From: Streptomyces canus
Lineage (GTDB): Bacteria > Actinomycetota > Actinomycetes > Streptomycetales > Streptomycetaceae
Reading direction: 5' to 3'
NCBI RefSeq assembly: GCF_030816965.1
Contig: NZ_JAUSYQ010000002.1
Span: 3,319,001-3,383,000, forward strand
Length of the DNA stretch: 64,000 nt
Shown: positions 1-8,995 of the stretch, in pieces
Numbering within the stretch: the stretch's first letter is position 1
Layout of the letters: the number at the start of each line of letters is the position of its first letter
Translations under genes and position numbers: made by a program
Notes under the pieces: model-generated
Databases searched by the model: none
What the model was told of the DNA's origin: nothing
Seen by the model: only the letters and a program-made list of their open reading frames with translations

Positions 1-108
1 GCTCTTGGCGGTGGAGCTGTCGGACTGGACGTCGCACGCGCTGATGCCGGCCAGCGCGCACAGGGAGGCTGCGACTGCCACCGCACCGCGTACAGAACCT
101 GCGTTCAT
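1..108 (-). CDS. Lipoprotein, N-terminal 36 residues only
   Basis: Partial gene running off the left edge on the minus strand. The visible N-terminus is a short basic stretch, a hydrophobic segment and a lipobox I-S-A-C with the lipidated Cys at residue 25, followed by a Ser/Thr-rich linker, as in actinomycete lipoproteins exported by Sec and anchored outside the membrane. The ATG at 106-108 is chosen because an AGGAGC ribosome binding site lies just upstream on the minus strand (about 112-117). The functional domain lies outside the window, so no role can be given. Confidence 0.75.
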   Translation of the reverse strand, partial: MNAGSVRGAVAVAASLCALAGISACDVQSDSSTAKS

Positions 109-1137
109 GGAAGCTCCTCAGTTCGTTCGGGAGACCCAGGCCAGACCGAGTGGCCGGGTGTTGGTGAGGTCGGGAGCGGTCTTTCGCGAGGCCCGCGGCG
201 CCGGAACAGCGGCGTTCCGGCCGGTGGGGGGCGCTTTGCCCGATGAGGACCGTTGTGTTGAGACGGCAATGTAGGAGGTGCGCGCGGCCCGGCACCACGT
301 CTGCAACACTAAATTTCGCATTGCACAACATGGCCGCTCGGAGGGCTGCGACGGCGGTTGGTCACCGCAGTGCCTGGGCGAACACCGAACCTCGTCAGCG
401 TCAAAACGTCGGACGGCAGGACGGCCTACGTGACGGTGCCGTTCGACGCGGCCGACCTTCCTGGTCGACATGCCGGTTCAGACAGGGCCCCTTCGGTCCC
501 CTCCCGTATCCCTGGCATCCACCCGACGTACCTCCCGCCCTGACGGACCAGGATGGCAACGGGTCCGTCGGCCACTTCAACGGCTCTAGGTACACGATCA
601 ACGTCACCCGCGACGGCGATGGCCGGTAGAACTTCTACGACGGCGACGGCGACGCGCGACTCGCCGGTTACGACTACCGGACCCGCAGCTGGCCCCGCGC
701 CCTGGGGCCGAGTGCGCCATGCCCGCCCCCGGGAGGGCGGGCACACCCCGGCGTCGGCGCGACCGACCATGACCCCCGCGCGAAATGTAAGGAGCCCAGC
801 CATTCGTCCGTGAGGAGCTTCGTATGGAGACCGACTCCGAGGCGGAGGGCCTGACGGCCGGGCTGATCCGGATCGTCGAGGCGGCTCGATCCCGCGCACC
901 CGAGGCGCGCGCAGCCCTGGTCGACGACGTGACCTGCTCGGTGACGACACCAGGCCGGGAGCTGCCACACCCTCGGGCGATGCCGATGTTGCAGCTTTCG
1001 GGACGGTCCCGCACGACGGAACCGTCACCCTCGTGTGCGAGAGCCGTAACAGTCCTTGCGGGAGGCGTGAATCCGAAGCCAGGGTGAGCATCCTGTCAAG
1101 ACCAATCCCAGTACGTCAGCAGCCACGGGGGCTCACG
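109..1137. other. About 1 kb with no convincing intact gene
   Basis: This stretch has only short open frames. One plus frame around 540-690 encodes aspartate/glycine-rich peptide (DQDGNG, then after an in-frame TAG at 627-629, NFYDGDGD), which looks like the tail of a decayed secreted protein, but I cannot name it. A frame from the ATG at 824 has a GAGGAG ribosome binding site upstream and 87 codons of unrecognised sequence. An AT-rich island at 302-325 carries TGCAA/TTGCA arms and could be an operator or promoter for the minus-strand lipoprotein. Confidence 0.4.
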
Positions 1138-1833
1138 ATGCGCATTTTCCGCAAGACCACCCACGCCCGGACGCTTGGCACCCTTGGCCTCACCGCCGCC
1201 GCACTCCTGACCGCCACGGCCTGCCAGCCGAGCGACGACAAGGCCGGCGCCACCCCGCCGTCGAAATCCTCCACCTCCCCTTCCGTCTCCGCGTCCACGT
1301 CGGCTGTCCCCTCGACCTCCGCGCCGTCCTCTGCCGAGTCTTCCGCGCCGGGCCGTCCGGGCGAGGCCGCGGACGACCCCACGGGCATCGACGGCAACTG
1401 CCCCGACGACGACACCGACGTCAAGGTGGAGTGGGCCGTGCCCCCCACGAAGGACGACTCGAAGCTCCTGCTGACCGTCACCAACACCGGCACCAAGGCG
1501 TGCAAGCTGCGGACCTATCCGGTACTCTGACTGGAGGACGGCGACGGCCGGCTCGTGGCGGTCTTCGAGAACTCCAAGCCGCAGACCGAGGTGACTCTCG
1601 CACCCGGCAAGGAGGCGTACGCGGGTCTGCTCCTGCGCCAGAGCAACGACGACGTGAGCACCCTCGTGAAGAACTTGGCGCTCGCCCCGCACGGTCAGAG
1701 CCCCGACACCAACACGGGCGAGGGTGTACTCCTGGAGCTGCCGAAGGGCGGCGTGCGCATGGACGACAAGGCCCGCGTGACGTATTGGAACAGCAGTTCG
1801 GAGGCTGCCGTGTCGCCCCTGTTCGCCCACTGA
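1138..1833 (+). pseudogene. DUF4232-type lipoprotein interrupted by in-frame TGA
   Basis: The ATG at 1138 follows a G-rich ribosome binding site and opens a Sec signal with a lipobox ending T-A-C, then a long Ser/Thr/Pro linker and the start of a DUF4232-like domain (NCPDDDTDVKVEW, then LTVTNTGTKACKLRTYPVL). The frame stops at TGA 1528-1530. Without any frame change it continues for 100 codons (EDGDGRLVAVFENSKPQ to AVSPLFAH, stop 1831-1833) with the second half of the same domain. Total length with the stop read through is about 231 codons, normal for the family. So this is either a nonsense pseudogene, a sequencing error or a read-through case; the base after the stop is C. The family is secreted and of unknown function. 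Confidence 0.7.
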
Positions 1834-1878
1834 CGGGGCCGCCGGACGCCGGCTGCCCCGCGGCCTGCCACCGCGTTC

Positions 1879-1907
1879 GAGGGGCCCCGGGGATCCCGGG
1901 GCCCCTC
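1879..1907. terminator. Perfect 13-bp hairpin after the DUF4232 gene
   Basis: GAGGGGCCCCGGG and its exact reverse complement flank a GAT loop. There is no T tract, as is common for Streptomyces terminators. It lies 45 bp after the stop at 1833 and 320 bp beyond the 3' end of the convergent regulator, so it may serve either strand. Confidence 0.65.
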
Positions 1908-2115
1908 ACAAGCAGTCACACGGTTCGCTCTCGGCCCGGCCGGTGCCGGCCGGCGCCTCCACCAGGGTCGGCTTGGGGCGACGGCGGCACCCCACTCGAG
2001 CAGCTCATCGAACAGACCGGGCCGTTTTCTGTGCGGGCAGTTTCCGCCCCACGCACAACAGGCCTCACGCCCTGGTGCGAGTTCCTCGACGTTGCGGCCG
2101 AACCCGGTCGGCAGT

Positions 2116-2145
2116 CCCGCACGGAAGCTTCCCGCACGGAAGCTT
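2116..2145. repeat. Two tandem copies of a 15-bp unit
   Basis: CCCGCACGGAAGCTT occurs twice head to tail (2116-2130 and 2131-2145) in the noncoding gap beyond the 3' end of the AfsR-type regulator. No function is evident. The rest of the gap 1908-2225 holds nothing I recognise. Confidence 0.7.
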
Positions 2146-2225
2146 CCCGGGCGGCCGGTAGAGGGCCTGCGGACGGTGGTCAGCAGGCCCCACCGCAACC
2201 CCGCGCCCCCAACACGTCCCCAGGA

Positions 2226-5200
2226 TCAAAAACTGAAGCCGCGGAGACGCTGCCGGCTCACCGACGCACGCCCTGCCGCCCCAGCCGGTGTCCCGCCTGC
2301 CGCTGCCACCGCCACCGCCTCCTCCGGATCGAGCCCCTCGCCGCGCAAGAATGCGGCCTCGAACGCCCCCTCTTCCAGTACCTCCCGCGCCCGTACCGTC
2401 GCGCGGTTCACATCGCCGCGTTCCGCCGGGGGCAGGGGAGCGCCGGTGGCGGCGCGGGTGGCGGCGGCGGCGCCCAGCAGCAGGGCCGCCGGCTCCCCCT
2501 CGCCCGAGAGGGCAAGGGCAGCGGCCAGGCCCTCCAGGGCCAGGGCGACCGCCCGCGGGTCGCCCGTCGAGCATGCCGTGGCGTACCCCTCCTCGTGCAG
2601 CGCCCGCGCCTCCCCCGCATCGCCCCGCAGTTCGGTGATGAACCCGAGCTCGGCCAGGAGCAGCGCGTTGGCACCGTCCAGTCCGACGTCCGTGTGCCAC
2701 GCCCGCACCGCCCGCAGATGCGTCTCCGCCTCGTCCAGCCGGCCCTCGCGCCGCGCGCCGAGCCCCAGCCCGAGCTCGGCGTTGATCTCGCCCGCGCGGT
2801 AGCCGATCTCGGCCGCGGAGCGCCGGGCGCGCTCGTGGTACTCCCGAGCCCCGTCGAAGTCGCCGGTCAGCAGTGCGATCCGCCCCAACCCCGACAGCAG
2901 GTCGACCGCGTGGGTGGAGAGCCCGAATTCCTCTACCGTCACCAGGGCGTCCCGCTGCAGACGGGTCGCCCGCGCGTAGTCGCCGTGGATCTCGGCGACC
3001 GCCGCCCGTGGGTACACCGACCACAACTGCCCGCAGGCGTCGCCGACCGCGCCGAACAGCTCCACGCTCCGCGCCGCGTCCCTCTCCGCGCCCGCCGGGT
3101 CGCCGGTCAGCAGCCGCTGCACCGACCGGTCGGCGAGTGCCGCCGCCTCGCCCCACCGGTCGCCGAGCTCCCGGAATCCCTCCAGTGCCTGCCCTGTGAG
3201 CACCCCGCCCTCGGAGGGATCGCCCGTGCCGCACAGCGTGTGCGCCAGGAACCACCGTGCCCACGCGCCCCCGGCGACGTCGCCCACCTCCCCGTACTCC
3301 TTGAGCGCCGCCTCGATGCGCGCGGCCCGGTCCTCGCCGTCACCGCCCAGGATCGTGATGCCGACCTGCCACACCCGCACCCGCGCACGCAACGCCGTGT
3401 CACCGCCCGCCAGTTCGAGCGCGGACGTCACCGAGCGGCGCGCCTCGCCGAGCCGCCCGCGCAGGACCCAGTACCCGGCGAGGGCGTCGACGAGCCGCAG
3501 CGCGTGCGCCGCGGCACCGCGCTCCACCGCTCCCTCCAACGCCCAGCGCAGGTTCGCGATCTCGGCGTCCAGCCTGGTCAGCCACTCGCGCTGACCGGGC
3601 CCGCGCAACTGCGGCTCGGCGGTCTCCGCGAGCCCCGTGTAGTACGCGAGATGCCGTTGCCGTACCGCCGCGAGCTCACCGGCCTCCCGTAGCCGCTCGA
3701 CGCAGTACGCCGCCACCGACTCCAAGAGCCGGTACCGGTCGCTCGCGACGACGACCAGCGACCGATCGACCAGCCGCACCAGGAGATCAAGCACATCCAC
3801 CCCGTCGCCCCCGCACACCTCCTCGGCGGCCTCCAGCGTGCAGCCCTCGGCGTGCACGGCGAGCCGCCGCAGCACCACCCGCTCGGGCTCGCTCAGCAGT
3901 TCCCAGCTCCAGTCGATCATCGCGCGCAGGGTCTGCTGCCGTGCGGGGACGCCACGCTGTCCGGCGCCCAGCAGCCGGAACCGGTCGTCGAGCCGGTCCA
4001 GCAGCCGGTGCACCCCGAGTGCCCGCACTCGTGTGGCGGCCAGCTCCAGGGCCAGCGGGATGCCGTCCAACCGACGGCAGATCGACTCCACCGCACCGCG
4101 GTTGTCGTCGTCGAGCGCGAAGCCGGGCGCGGCGGCCGCCGCCCGCACCGCGAACAGCTCGACCGCACCCTCGACATCCAGCGGCGGCACGGCCCACAGG
4201 GTCTCCCCGGCGAGTGCCAGCGCCTCCTGACTCGTCGTCAGGACAACCAGTCCGGGCGCGGTGCGCAGCAGCAGTTCGACCAGCGCGGCGGCTTCGTCCA
4301 CGACGTGCTCGCAGTTGTCGAGGACGAGCAGCATCCGCTTGCCGCGCAGCACGTCGGCGAGTCGCTCGGCGGCGCCCGGCGTCAGGCCGCCCTCGGGCCG
4401 TACGCCCCAGACCCCGTCGTCGCGCAGCCCCATCGCGACGGCGACGACCTCGGCCAGGTCGCCGCCGGCCCCGGCGCCGGCGAGTTCGACGAGCCACGCC
4501 CCGTCCGGGCAGGTGTCGTACATCTGCTCGGCGACGGCCACGGCGAGCCGGGTCTTGCCGACGCCGCCGGGCCCGGTCAGGGTGACCAGTCGGCGCCCGG
4601 CGAGGAGTTCGCGTACGTCGGCGATGTCGTCGTCCCGGCCGACGAGCACGCTGATCGGCGTGAGGATGTTTCCACGGGCGGCCTCGGCCGCGGTATTCGG
4701 GGCGGCACCCGGGGCACCTGTGCCGACCTCCTGCCGTAACAGCGCCCCGTGCAGCTCGACGAGTTCCGGGCTCGGATCGAGGCCGAGTTCGTCGGCGAGC
4801 CGGGCGCGCAGGTCCTCGTACTGGGTGAGCGCCTCGCTCTGCCGGCCGGCCCGGTACAGCGCCCGCAACTGCACGGCCCGCAGCCGTTCTCGCAGCGGAT
4901 GCCGTTCGACCAGCTCGGCCAACTCGCCGACGAGTTCGGCGTGTTCGCCCGCGTCCAGCCGTGCCTCGGCATGCGCTTCGAGTACGGCGAGCCGGTCCTC
5001 CTCCAGCCGGTTCACGGCCGCCCGGGTGAACGGCTCCTCCGCGAAATCGGCGAACGCGGGCCCCCGCCACAAGGCCAGCGCGCCGGCCAGCAGCCCAGCC
5101 CTGGTGCGGGCGTCCGACGCCGTCCTCGCCCGCGCGGCGAGCCCGGCGAACCGGTGGGCGTCCAACGCCTGCTCGGCAACGACGAGTTGGTAGCCGGGCG

Positions 5201-5465
5201 CACGGGACACTACGAGCTCACGCCCGCCCGCCTCGGCCTCGTCGAGCACTCGCCGCAGCTGGGAGACCTTCGCCTGGAGGGCCCGCGTCGGGTTGCCGGG
5301 CGGCTCGTCACCCCACAGGTCGTCGATCAGCCGGTGCGCGGCGACGGGCCGTCCCGGTTCGACGAGCAGGGAGGCGAGCAGGGCACGGACCTTGAGTTCG
5401 GGAACTCGGACGGGCTGCCCGTCATCCGTCCAGACGGCCGTCTCCCCCAGTACCCCGAATCGCAT
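2226..5465 (-). CDS. AfsR/SARP-family transcriptional regulator with NTPase and TPR-like domains
   Basis: About 1079 residues, the size of AfsR-type regulators. Domains in order: OmpR-like winged helix (about 1-90, starting MRFGVLGETAVW); bacterial transcriptional activator domain (about 95-250); an NB-ARC/STAND NTPase with Walker A GPGGVGKTR (about 295-305) and Walker B LLVLDNCEH (about 375-385); then a long alpha-helical TPR-like sensor region to the C-terminus. Such proteins activate secondary-metabolite or stress genes by binding heptamer direct repeats next to the -35 region. I took the ATG at 5465; an in-frame GTG three codons upstream (5474) is equally possible. It is divergent from the SDR operon, and SARP-like repeats lie before that operon and before the efflux pump, so both are plausible targets (inference). 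Confidence 0.9.
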   Translation of the reverse strand: MRFGVLGETAVWTDDGQPVRVPELKVRALLASLLVEPGRPVAAHRLIDDLWGDEPPGNPTRALQAKVSQLRRVLDEAEAGGRELVVSRAPGYQLVVAEQALDAHRFAGLAARARTASDARTRAGLLAGALALWRGPAFADFAEEPFTRAAVNRLEEDRLAVLEAHAEARLDAGEHAELVGELAELVERHPLRERLRAVQLRALYRAGRQSEALTQYEDLRARLADELGLDPSPELVELHGALLRQEVGTGAPGAAPNTAAEAARGNILTPISVLVGRDDDIADVRELLAGRRLVTLTGPGGVGKTRLAVAVAEQMYDTCPDGAWLVELAGAGAGGDLAEVVAVAMGLRDDGVWGVRPEGGLTPGAAERLADVLRGKRMLLVLDNCEHVVDEAAALVELLLRTAPGLVVLTTSQEALALAGETLWAVPPLDVEGAVELFAVRAAAAAPGFALDDDNRGAVESICRRLDGIPLALELAATRVRALGVHRLLDRLDDRFRLLGAGQRGVPARQQTLRAMIDWSWELLSEPERVVLRRLAVHAEGCTLEAAEEVCGGDGVDVLDLLVRLVDRSLVVVASDRYRLLESVAAYCVERLREAGELAAVRQRHLAYYTGLAETAEPQLRGPGQREWLTRLDAEIANLRWALEGAVERGAAAHALRLVDALAGYWVLRGRLGEARRSVTSALELAGGDTALRARVRVWQVGITILGGDGEDRAARIEAALKEYGEVGDVAGGAWARWFLAHTLCGTGDPSEGGVLTGQALEGFRELGDRWGEAAALADRSVQRLLTGDPAGAERDAARSVELFGAVGDACGQLWSVYPRAAVAEIHGDYARATRLQRDALVTVEEFGLSTHAVDLLSGLGRIALLTGDFDGAREYHERARRSAAEIGYRAGEINAELGLGLGARREGRLDEAETHLRAVRAWHTDVGLDGANALLLAELGFITELRGDAGEARALHEEGYATACSTGDPRAVALALEGLAAALALSGEGEPAALLLGAAAATRAATGAPLPPAERGDVNRATVRAREVLEEGAFEAAFLRGEGLDPEEAVAVAAAGGTPAGAAGRASVSRQRLRGFSF

Positions 5466-5502
5466 GCCGCCCACGGTAACCCGGCCGCCCCGAACCCACC
5501 CG

Positions 5503-5555
5503 AACAGATCCGTAACACCGCCCGAGCCGGACTCGAAGCGCCGGGCACGACAGTC
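5503..5555 (+). promoter_or_regulatory. SARP-type promoter of the SDR operon
   Basis: Heptamers CCGAGCC (5522-5528) and TCGAAGC (5533-5539) are 11 bp apart, and a -10-like GACAGT (5549-5554) begins 9 bp after the second. The whole 53-bp block is about 79% identical, without gaps, to 7238-7290 ahead of the MFS gene. The arrangement matches known SARP sites such as those of ActII-ORF4 and DnrI. Binding by the neighbouring regulator is inferred. Confidence 0.55.
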
Positions 5556-5571
5556 CTCTCAACCGAACTCC

Positions 5572-5595
5572 GAGCATCCGAGCATCCGAGCATCC
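5572..5595. repeat. Three tandem GAGCATCC units
   Basis: The 8-bp unit occurs three times without interruption in the probable 5' leader of the SDR gene, just after the putative SARP promoter. It may be a binding site or slippage product. Confidence 0.65.
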
Positions 5596-5699
5596 GAAGC
5601 AAACGGAACGCAGACCGCGGACCCCACAACGCGGGACCCCCAACGCGGAATCCCCGCGCGGGACGCGGCACGTCGGAACACCGACCAAGGAGAACCACC

Positions 5700-6449
5700 A
5701 TGGGACGACTGACGAACAAGACGGCACTGGTCACCGGCGGCAGCCGCGGCATCGGCCGGGCCATCGCCGTGAGGCTGGCCGGGGACGGCGCCCGTGTCGC
5801 CGTGCACTACGCCTCGAACGAGACGGCGGCGAAGGAGACAGTGGCCGCGATCGAGGCCGCGGGCGGCAGCGCCTTCTCCTTCCGTACCGAGCTGGGTGTT
5901 CCCGGCGACGCCGACGCTCTCTGGAAGGCGTTCGACGAGCACGCCGACGGTGTCGACATCCTGGTGAACAACGCGGGCATCGCGGGCCCGGGCCTGATCC
6001 ACGAGGTCTCCGAGGCCGACTACGACAAGGTCTTCGCGGTCAACGCCAAGGCGCCCTTCTTCGTGATTCAGAAGGGCCTGGACCGGCTGCGCGACGGCGG
6101 CCGCATCATCAACATCTCCTCCGGCGTGACCAAGGTCGCCTTCCCCGGGATGACCTCCTACGCCGCCGCCAAGGGCGCGGTGGAGGTGCTGACCCTCACG
6201 CTCGCCCAGACTCTGGGATCGCGGGGCGTCACGGTCAACGCCGTCTCCCCGGGCACGATCGAGACGGACATCCACCCATGGATGGCGGATCCTGACGCCA
6301 AGGCACACGCCGCCGCGTTCTCCGTCTTCAATCGGGTCGGCCGGCCGGACGACGTCGCCGACGTCGTCGCCTTCCTCGCCTCCGACGACGGCCGCTGGGT
6401 CACCGGCCAGAGCATCGACGCCAGCGGCGGCTCCGGCCTTGGCGTCTGA
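5700..6449 (+). CDS. SDR-family NAD(P)-dependent oxidoreductase
   Basis: A 249-residue classical short-chain dehydrogenase/reductase. It shows the cofactor motif TGGSRGIGRA (about 12-21), NNAG (about 88-91), the catalytic Ser in NISSG, the YxxxK pair in SYAAAKGA, and the PG motif in NAVSPGTIETD. The substrate cannot be told from sequence; its form is like 3-oxoacyl-ACP reductase or glucose-dehydrogenase-like SDRs. The ATG at 5700 is fixed by a strong AAGGAG site at 5688-5693. It precedes the quinone-reductase gene by 75 bp, likely as one transcript, and is divergent from the AfsR-like regulator, with a shared SARP-like promoter block also found before the efflux pump. Together they look like a redox detoxification module. 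Confidence 0.9.
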   Translation: MGRLTNKTALVTGGSRGIGRAIAVRLAGDGARVAVHYASNETAAKETVAAIEAAGGSAFSFRTELGVPGDADALWKAFDEHADGVDILVNNAGIAGPGLIHEVSEADYDKVFAVNAKAPFFVIQKGLDRLRDGGRIINISSGVTKVAFPGMTSYAAAKGAVEVLTLTLAQTLGSRGVTVNAVSPGTIETDIHPWMADPDAKAHAAAFSVFNRVGRPDDVADVVAFLASDDGRWVTGQSIDASGGSGLGV

Positions 6450-6524
6450 TCCCGGCAACTGATCCCCCGCCCGATGCCGGCCTCCGAGGCCGGCGCCCCC
6501 GCTCCTGGGAAGGAGAGCCGCATC

Positions 6525-7121
6525 ATGCCCCACACCCTCCTCGTCGTCGCCCACCCACGCCCCGACTCGCTGACCGCCCAGACGGCCGCCCACCTGCACG
6601 CCCGCATAAAGGACGGTGGCGGCACCGTCGACCTGCTCGACCTGTACGCCGAGGAGTTCGACCCGCGCCTGGCTCCGGTCGACGAACCGGACTGGGCGGA
6701 CCGTGAGAAGCGGTACTCGCCCGTGGTGCACGCCCATATGGAGCGCATCACGGCCGCCGACGACATCCTCGTCGTCTTCCCGGTGTGGTGGTTCGGGCCG
6801 CCCGCCATCCTCAAGGGCTGGATCGACCGGGTATGGAACTACGGCTTCGCGTACGGCCGCAGCACGCCACGCCTCGCGGGCAGGCGGATGGTGTGGCTGG
6901 GACTGGCGGGCGGTTCCGCGCCGGAGTACGAGAAGGCGGGCCTCGACACCGCGATGGACGTCCAGCTGCGCGTGGGGATATCGCAGTACTGCGGCATCCC
7001 CGACTCGACGGTCCGCCTCGTGTTCGACACCGAGCTCTCCGGCGTCCCGGAGGCGTCGCGCCCGGGCCGGGTACGGAAGATCCTGTCGGCTGCGGCGGCG
7101 GCCCTGGACCAACGGAACTGA
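6525..7121 (+). CDS. NAD(P)H oxidoreductase, flavodoxin-like fold (NQO/MdaB-type)
   Basis: 198 residues with the flavodoxin-like quinone reductase fold: HTLLVVAHPRPDSLT at the N-terminus (phosphate-binding loop), FPVWWFGPPAILKGWIDRV (about 85-103, FMN/active-site loop) and a GLAGGS turn. Enzymes of this group use FAD or FMN and NAD(P)H for two-electron reduction of quinones and similar electrophiles in the cytoplasm. The ATG at 6525 follows GGAAGGAGAG. It is the second gene after the SDR and is followed by the MFS pump, which has its own similar promoter. Confidence 0.88.
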   Translation: MPHTLLVVAHPRPDSLTAQTAAHLHARIKDGGGTVDLLDLYAEEFDPRLAPVDEPDWADREKRYSPVVHAHMERITAADDILVVFPVWWFGPPAILKGWIDRVWNYGFAYGRSTPRLAGRRMVWLGLAGGSAPEYEKAGLDTAMDVQLRVGISQYCGIPDSTVRLVFDTELSGVPEASRPGRVRKILSAAAAALDQRN

Positions 7122-7237
7122 CAAGAGCACCACCGCGGCCACCCCGGCCGGCCTTGGGCCATCGGGGTGGCCGCGGCCGTTTCCTCCCACCGTCGCTCGC
7201 CTCTGTGCTGCTCGTCGCCGCTCCCGGGCGCCGTCGC

Positions 7238-7290
7238 AACAGCACCGCAACACCGTCCGAGCCGAACCCGAAGCACCGCACCGGACAGTC
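7238..7290 (+). promoter_or_regulatory. SARP-type promoter of the MFS pump
   Basis: This is the partner of the block at 5503-5555: CCGAGCC (7257-7263) and CCGAAGC (7268-7274) are 11 bp apart, and GACAGT (7284-7289) lies 9 bp further on. The -10-like element is only six bases from the ATG at 7296, so the mRNA would be leaderless or nearly so. The rest of the gap 7122-7295 is unremarkable. Confidence 0.55.
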
Positions 7291-7295
7291 TCCCC

Positions 7296-8861
7296 ATGAC
7301 TTCACTGACGCCCTCCCGGGCGGGTGCCCGCCAATGGCTCGGCCTCGCCGTACTCCTGCTTCCCGTGACTCTGATGACGGCCGACCTCGGCGTGTTGTGG
7401 CTGGCCACGCCCTATCTGACCGCCGACCTGCGGCCCAGCGGCGCGGAAGTGCTGTGGATCACCGACATCTACGGTTTCCTGACCGCCGGCCTGCTCGTGA
7501 TCATGGGCACGCTCGGTGACCGCATCGGCCGCCGCAAGCTGCTGATGGCCGGCTCGGCCGGTTTTGTCGCGGCCTCGCTCGTCGCCGCCTACGCGCCCGA
7601 CCCCGAGACCCTGATCATGGCCCGTGCGGTGCTCGGCGTGGCGGGGGCGGCCGTTCTCCCGTCCACGCTCTCACTGATCAGCCATATGTTCGCCGATCCG
7701 CGACAGCGGGCCACGGCGATCGCTATGTGGGTGAGCGCCCTCTCCGTGGGCCTGGCCGTCGGGCCGATCGCCGGAGGCGTTCTGCTGGACAACTGGTGGT
7801 GGGGCTCGGTGTTCCTGATCGGTGTGCCGGTCATGGTGCCGGTGCTGGGCGTCGCCACGGTGCTGCTGCCCGAGTACCGCGATCCGGCGGCCGGACGGCT
7901 GGACCTGACGAGCGTGCTGTTCTTCCTGCTGACGGTGCTGCCACTGGTGTACGGCATCAAGGGCGTGGCCGAGCACGGCCCGAACGCGACGGCGGCCACG
8001 GCGTTCGCCACCGGACTGGGCTTCCTGATCGTCTTCATCCGCCGTCAGAACCGGTTGGAGACCCCGTTCCTGGACCTGCGCCTCTTCCGCCACCGGGCCT
8101 TCACGGGTGCCCTGCTCACGCTGCTGCTGGGCATGACGGCGCTGAACGGCGTCGAGTACCTGGTCCCGCAGTACCTCCAGGCGGTGGCGGGAAAGTCACC
8201 GCTGGAGGCGGGGCTGTGGTTGCTGCCGGGCGCTGCGGGGCTGGTGACCGGTTCGCAACTGACGCCGGTACTGGCACGGCGCGTCCGCCCGGCCTACGTA
8301 CTGTTCGGCGGCCTGCTGGTCTCGCTGACCGGCTACGGGACGATGGTGGTGACGACCGGTGTCGTCCCCACGTCGACCGCGCTCGCAGTGATCATGTTCG
8401 GCGTGGCCCCGATCAGCGTGCTCGGTACGGTGCTGGCGGTCGGCTCCGCTCCGCCGGAGAAGGCGGGAGCAGCGGCGGCGACCGGTCAGACGGCGTACGA
8501 CCTGGGCCTGGCTCTGGGCATCGCGGTCACCGGCAGTGTCGCCGTGGCGGTCTACCGCGGCGGCATCCCTTCGGACGCCCCGCCGGAGGCACGGGACACG
8601 CTGGGCGCGGCGCTGGCAGCGGCCGAGCGCCTGCCGAACGGTACGGAACTGGTCGCCGTCGCCCGGGAGGCGTTCACCTCGGGACTGCAGACCGCGGCGA
8701 CGGTGAGCGCGGGCTTCGCGCTGGTGACGGCGGCACTGGTGATGACACTGCTGCGTCACATCCCGCCGATCCCGGCAGCGGCTCCGGAGGAGGAGCCGGC
8801 GCCCCGTGGCAACGACCGGCTCCAGGACGAGGCACCAGCGGTACCGTCCCGGCCACGCTGA
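7296..8861 (+). CDS. DHA2-family MFS efflux transporter
   Basis: 521 residues with about 14 predicted membrane segments, the size of the drug:H+ antiporter-2 family (QacA, LfrA). Seen in the sequence: GTLGDRIGRRKLL (motif A, cytoplasmic loop 2-3), LGVAGAAVLPSTLSLI (motif C-like, segment 5), and an early conserved segment LGVLWLATPYLTADL. It sits in the plasma membrane and should export a lipophilic or cationic compound by proton antiport; the substrate is unknown. The ATG at 7296 is chosen because the protein start MTSLTPSRAGARQW gives a normal N-terminus before the first helix. Its promoter block matches that of the SDR/quinone reductase pair upstream, so the three genes probably respond together. 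Confidence 0.9.
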   Translation: MTSLTPSRAGARQWLGLAVLLLPVTLMTADLGVLWLATPYLTADLRPSGAEVLWITDIYGFLTAGLLVIMGTLGDRIGRRKLLMAGSAGFVAASLVAAYAPDPETLIMARAVLGVAGAAVLPSTLSLISHMFADPRQRATAIAMWVSALSVGLAVGPIAGGVLLDNWWWGSVFLIGVPVMVPVLGVATVLLPEYRDPAAGRLDLTSVLFFLLTVLPLVYGIKGVAEHGPNATAATAFATGLGFLIVFIRRQNRLETPFLDLRLFRHRAFTGALLTLLLGMTALNGVEYLVPQYLQAVAGKSPLEAGLWLLPGAAGLVTGSQLTPVLARRVRPAYVLFGGLLVSLTGYGTMVVTTGVVPTSTALAVIMFGVAPISVLGTVLAVGSAPPEKAGAAAATGQTAYDLGLALGIAVTGSVAVAVYRGGIPSDAPPEARDTLGAALAAAERLPNGTELVAVAREAFTSGLQTAATVSAGFALVTAALVMTLLRHIPPIPAAAPEEEPAPRGNDRLQDEAPAVPSRPR

Positions 8862-8995
8862 TGGCCCGCCGCCGCACCGGGAGCCGTTTCGGGGACGCCC
8901 GCGCGGAGCAGGACTGAGCCTGGCCCGGGTGCCCCCTCGGCGGTGATCAGTCAGCCTCTGCGAACCGGCCACCGCGGTCTCGGCCGGGAAGCGGC

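Noticed and set aside
824..1087. Small gene of 87 codons with a GAGGAG site
   Set aside because: Start context is fair, but the peptide has no recognisable family, and its second half looks random; kept only as a remark in the gap entry.
2065..3264. Long minus-strand open frame (399 codons) over the AfsR-like gene
   Set aside because: It is an Arg/Gly/Ala-rich shadow frame of the regulator on the same strand, with no family signature and the wrong third-base GC pattern.
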